Below, piece by piece: positions 63,329 through 64,000 of a stretch of DNA of 64,000 nucleotides. Within the stretch, counting starts at the first letter, position 1. The number at the start of each line of letters is the position of its first letter. Below the pieces are notes generated by a model. It was given only the letters and a program-made list of their open reading frames with translations. It was not told where the DNA came from and searched no databases. The position numbers and the translations under genes were made by a program. The stretch is from Butyrivibrio sp. (lineage in GTDB: Bacteria > Bacillota > Clostridia > Lachnospirales > Lachnospiraceae), in NCBI GenBank assembly GCA_016291375.1, contig JAEEXE010000009.1, forward strand, positions 1-64,000, in the 5' to 3' direction.

Positions 63329-63389
63329 TGCAATATTTTATTTTCTTTTTTGCCAAAAAATATACTATTTTATCTAAAATATGCTTTTT

Positions 63390-64000
63390 TTACATATTAC
63401 TTTTACTCTGTATGTATTCACGCGGACTGTGACCGTCTACTTTTTTGAATACTTTGGAAAAATAGTATGCAGACTCAAATCCAAGTGCATCGGCAACTTC
63501 GTATATTTTCATATCTCCAGAAAGGAGCATTTCTTTGGCTTTTTCAATCTTCTTGGTATAAACATATTCAGAAAAACCGGTCTCCGTCGTCTTCTTAAAA
63601 AGAACTGACAGATAAGCTGCCGAAAGGCCAAAGACTTCCGCAACTTCATTAAGCTGTACTTTGCCGTTAAGATTGTTGTCAATGTATTCCTGAATTGTCT
63701 GGATGAGCTTGTCTTTACCGGATCTTCTGTTACTTCCAACGATATGGCTAAAAAGTCTTATTGGCTTTTCAGCATCTGCTGCCGCCTGCGCAGTTTTGGA
63801 TTCGTCAAAAGATACAGCTATATCCTCAGGGGTTGTAACTGTCGAACCAACTCCAAAAGTCAAAGTTGTCTTGAAATATCCCGATATCATTGTCCTTGCT
63901 GTCTCAAGGGACTCTGTTATCTTGTCCATTGTCCCCGCAACAGGAACATCTTCTGAGAAAAAGAAGACAACAGCAAAGTGTTTAAGATCAATTGAAACCA
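63390..64000 (-). CDS. AraC-type response regulator (YesN-like), 5' part beyond window
   Basis: The track starts at an internal Met (63929), but the frame is open to the window edge (VSIDLKHFAVVFFFSEDVPV upstream), so the listed start is not real. The C-terminal 100 residues hold two AraC helix-turn-helix motifs: VQLNEVAEVFGLSAAYLSVLFKK and YEVADALGFESAYYFSKVFKK, with HSPREY at the end. The upstream part looks like the linker of YesN-type receiver proteins. It would be paired with a histidine kinase further right and regulate the sugar importer to its left. Confidence 0.88.
   Translation of the reverse strand, partial: VSIDLKHFAVVFFFSEDVPVAGTMDKITESLETARTMISGYFKTTLTFGVGSTVTTPEDIAVSFDESKTAQAAADAEKPIRLFSHIVGSNRRSGKDKLIQTIQEYIDNNLNGKVQLNEVAEVFGLSAAYLSVLFKKTTETGFSEYVYTKKIEKAKEMLLSGDMKIYEVADALGFESAYYFSKVFKKVDGHSPREYIQSKSNM

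Noticed and set aside
63390-63929. Track start at 63929 for the AraC-type protein
   Set aside because: The frame is open and protein-like up to the window edge, so the Met is internal.
1-64000. tRNA, rRNA, CRISPR arrays, riboswitches, intact insertion sequences or phage genes
   Set aside because: None was recognised on reading the intergenic regions; covariance-model searches could not be run.

Overview
The window looks like an anaerobic Firmicute of the Lachnospiraceae (Butyrivibrio/Pseudobutyrivibrio-like). Supporting this are a glycyl-radical pyruvate formate-lyase with its activase, a murB-rapZ-whiA-HPr cluster with HPr kinase, AGGAGG-type ribosome binding sites, an Rpn-type nuclease relic and a YesN/AraC-controlled sugar ABC transporter. 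The genus call is inference. Almost everything is on the minus strand; only pyrG and one relic are on the plus strand.

Region 1 (1-7.5 kb): pflB (3' end cut by the window edge), pflA and an FNR-like regulator with four cysteines placed for a 4Fe-4S cluster. An exact FNR palindrome lies about 41-44 bp upstream of the expected pflB start site. A Nudix hydrolase, a Na/phosphate cotransporter with PhoU-like domains and a GNAT acetyltransferase follow.

Region 2 (7.7-14.8 kb): a Crh-like HPr (Glu at position 15, Ser46 kept), whiA, rapZ, murB, a ROK glucokinase, HPr kinase/phosphorylase and uvrC. HPr kinase and its likely Ser46 substrate are close together, which points to carbon-catabolite signalling.

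Region 3 (14.8-55.6 kb): the unusual part, a type VII secretion (T7SSb-like) island read right to left. It opens with a large Ig-like surface protein. Next come a membrane-anchored pseudo-protease with an FHA domain, a DUF6382-like/FHA protein, a TadZ/CpaE-like ATPase, a YukD-like ubiquitin fold, EssC, a WXG100 protein and a WXG-like protein lacking the Trp. Two copies of a three-gene module follow: a coiled-coil protein, a small WxG protein and an approximately 820-residue protein. A third, Sec-exported short paralogue of the large protein comes after the second copy. Between and after the modules are lipoproteins, a zinc-ribbon/beta-propeller membrane protein, two TIR-TM-beta-propeller paralogues, a pair of paralogous membrane proteins, a PP2C phosphatase and a Ser/Thr kinase. 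Kinase, phosphatase and at least three FHA-bearing T7SS proteins together suggest phospho-threonine control of secretion, comparable in logic to the PpkA/PppA/Fha control of type VI secretion. No recognisable EsaA, EssA or membrane EssB was found.

Region 4 (55.9-64 kb): ftsH and pyrG (divergent), then a three-gene sugar ABC importer without its own ATPase, preceded by an AraC-type response regulator cut by the right edge.

No rRNA, tRNA, CRISPR array, intact insertion sequence or prophage was seen. Function statements rest on motifs read from the translations; no database search was run.
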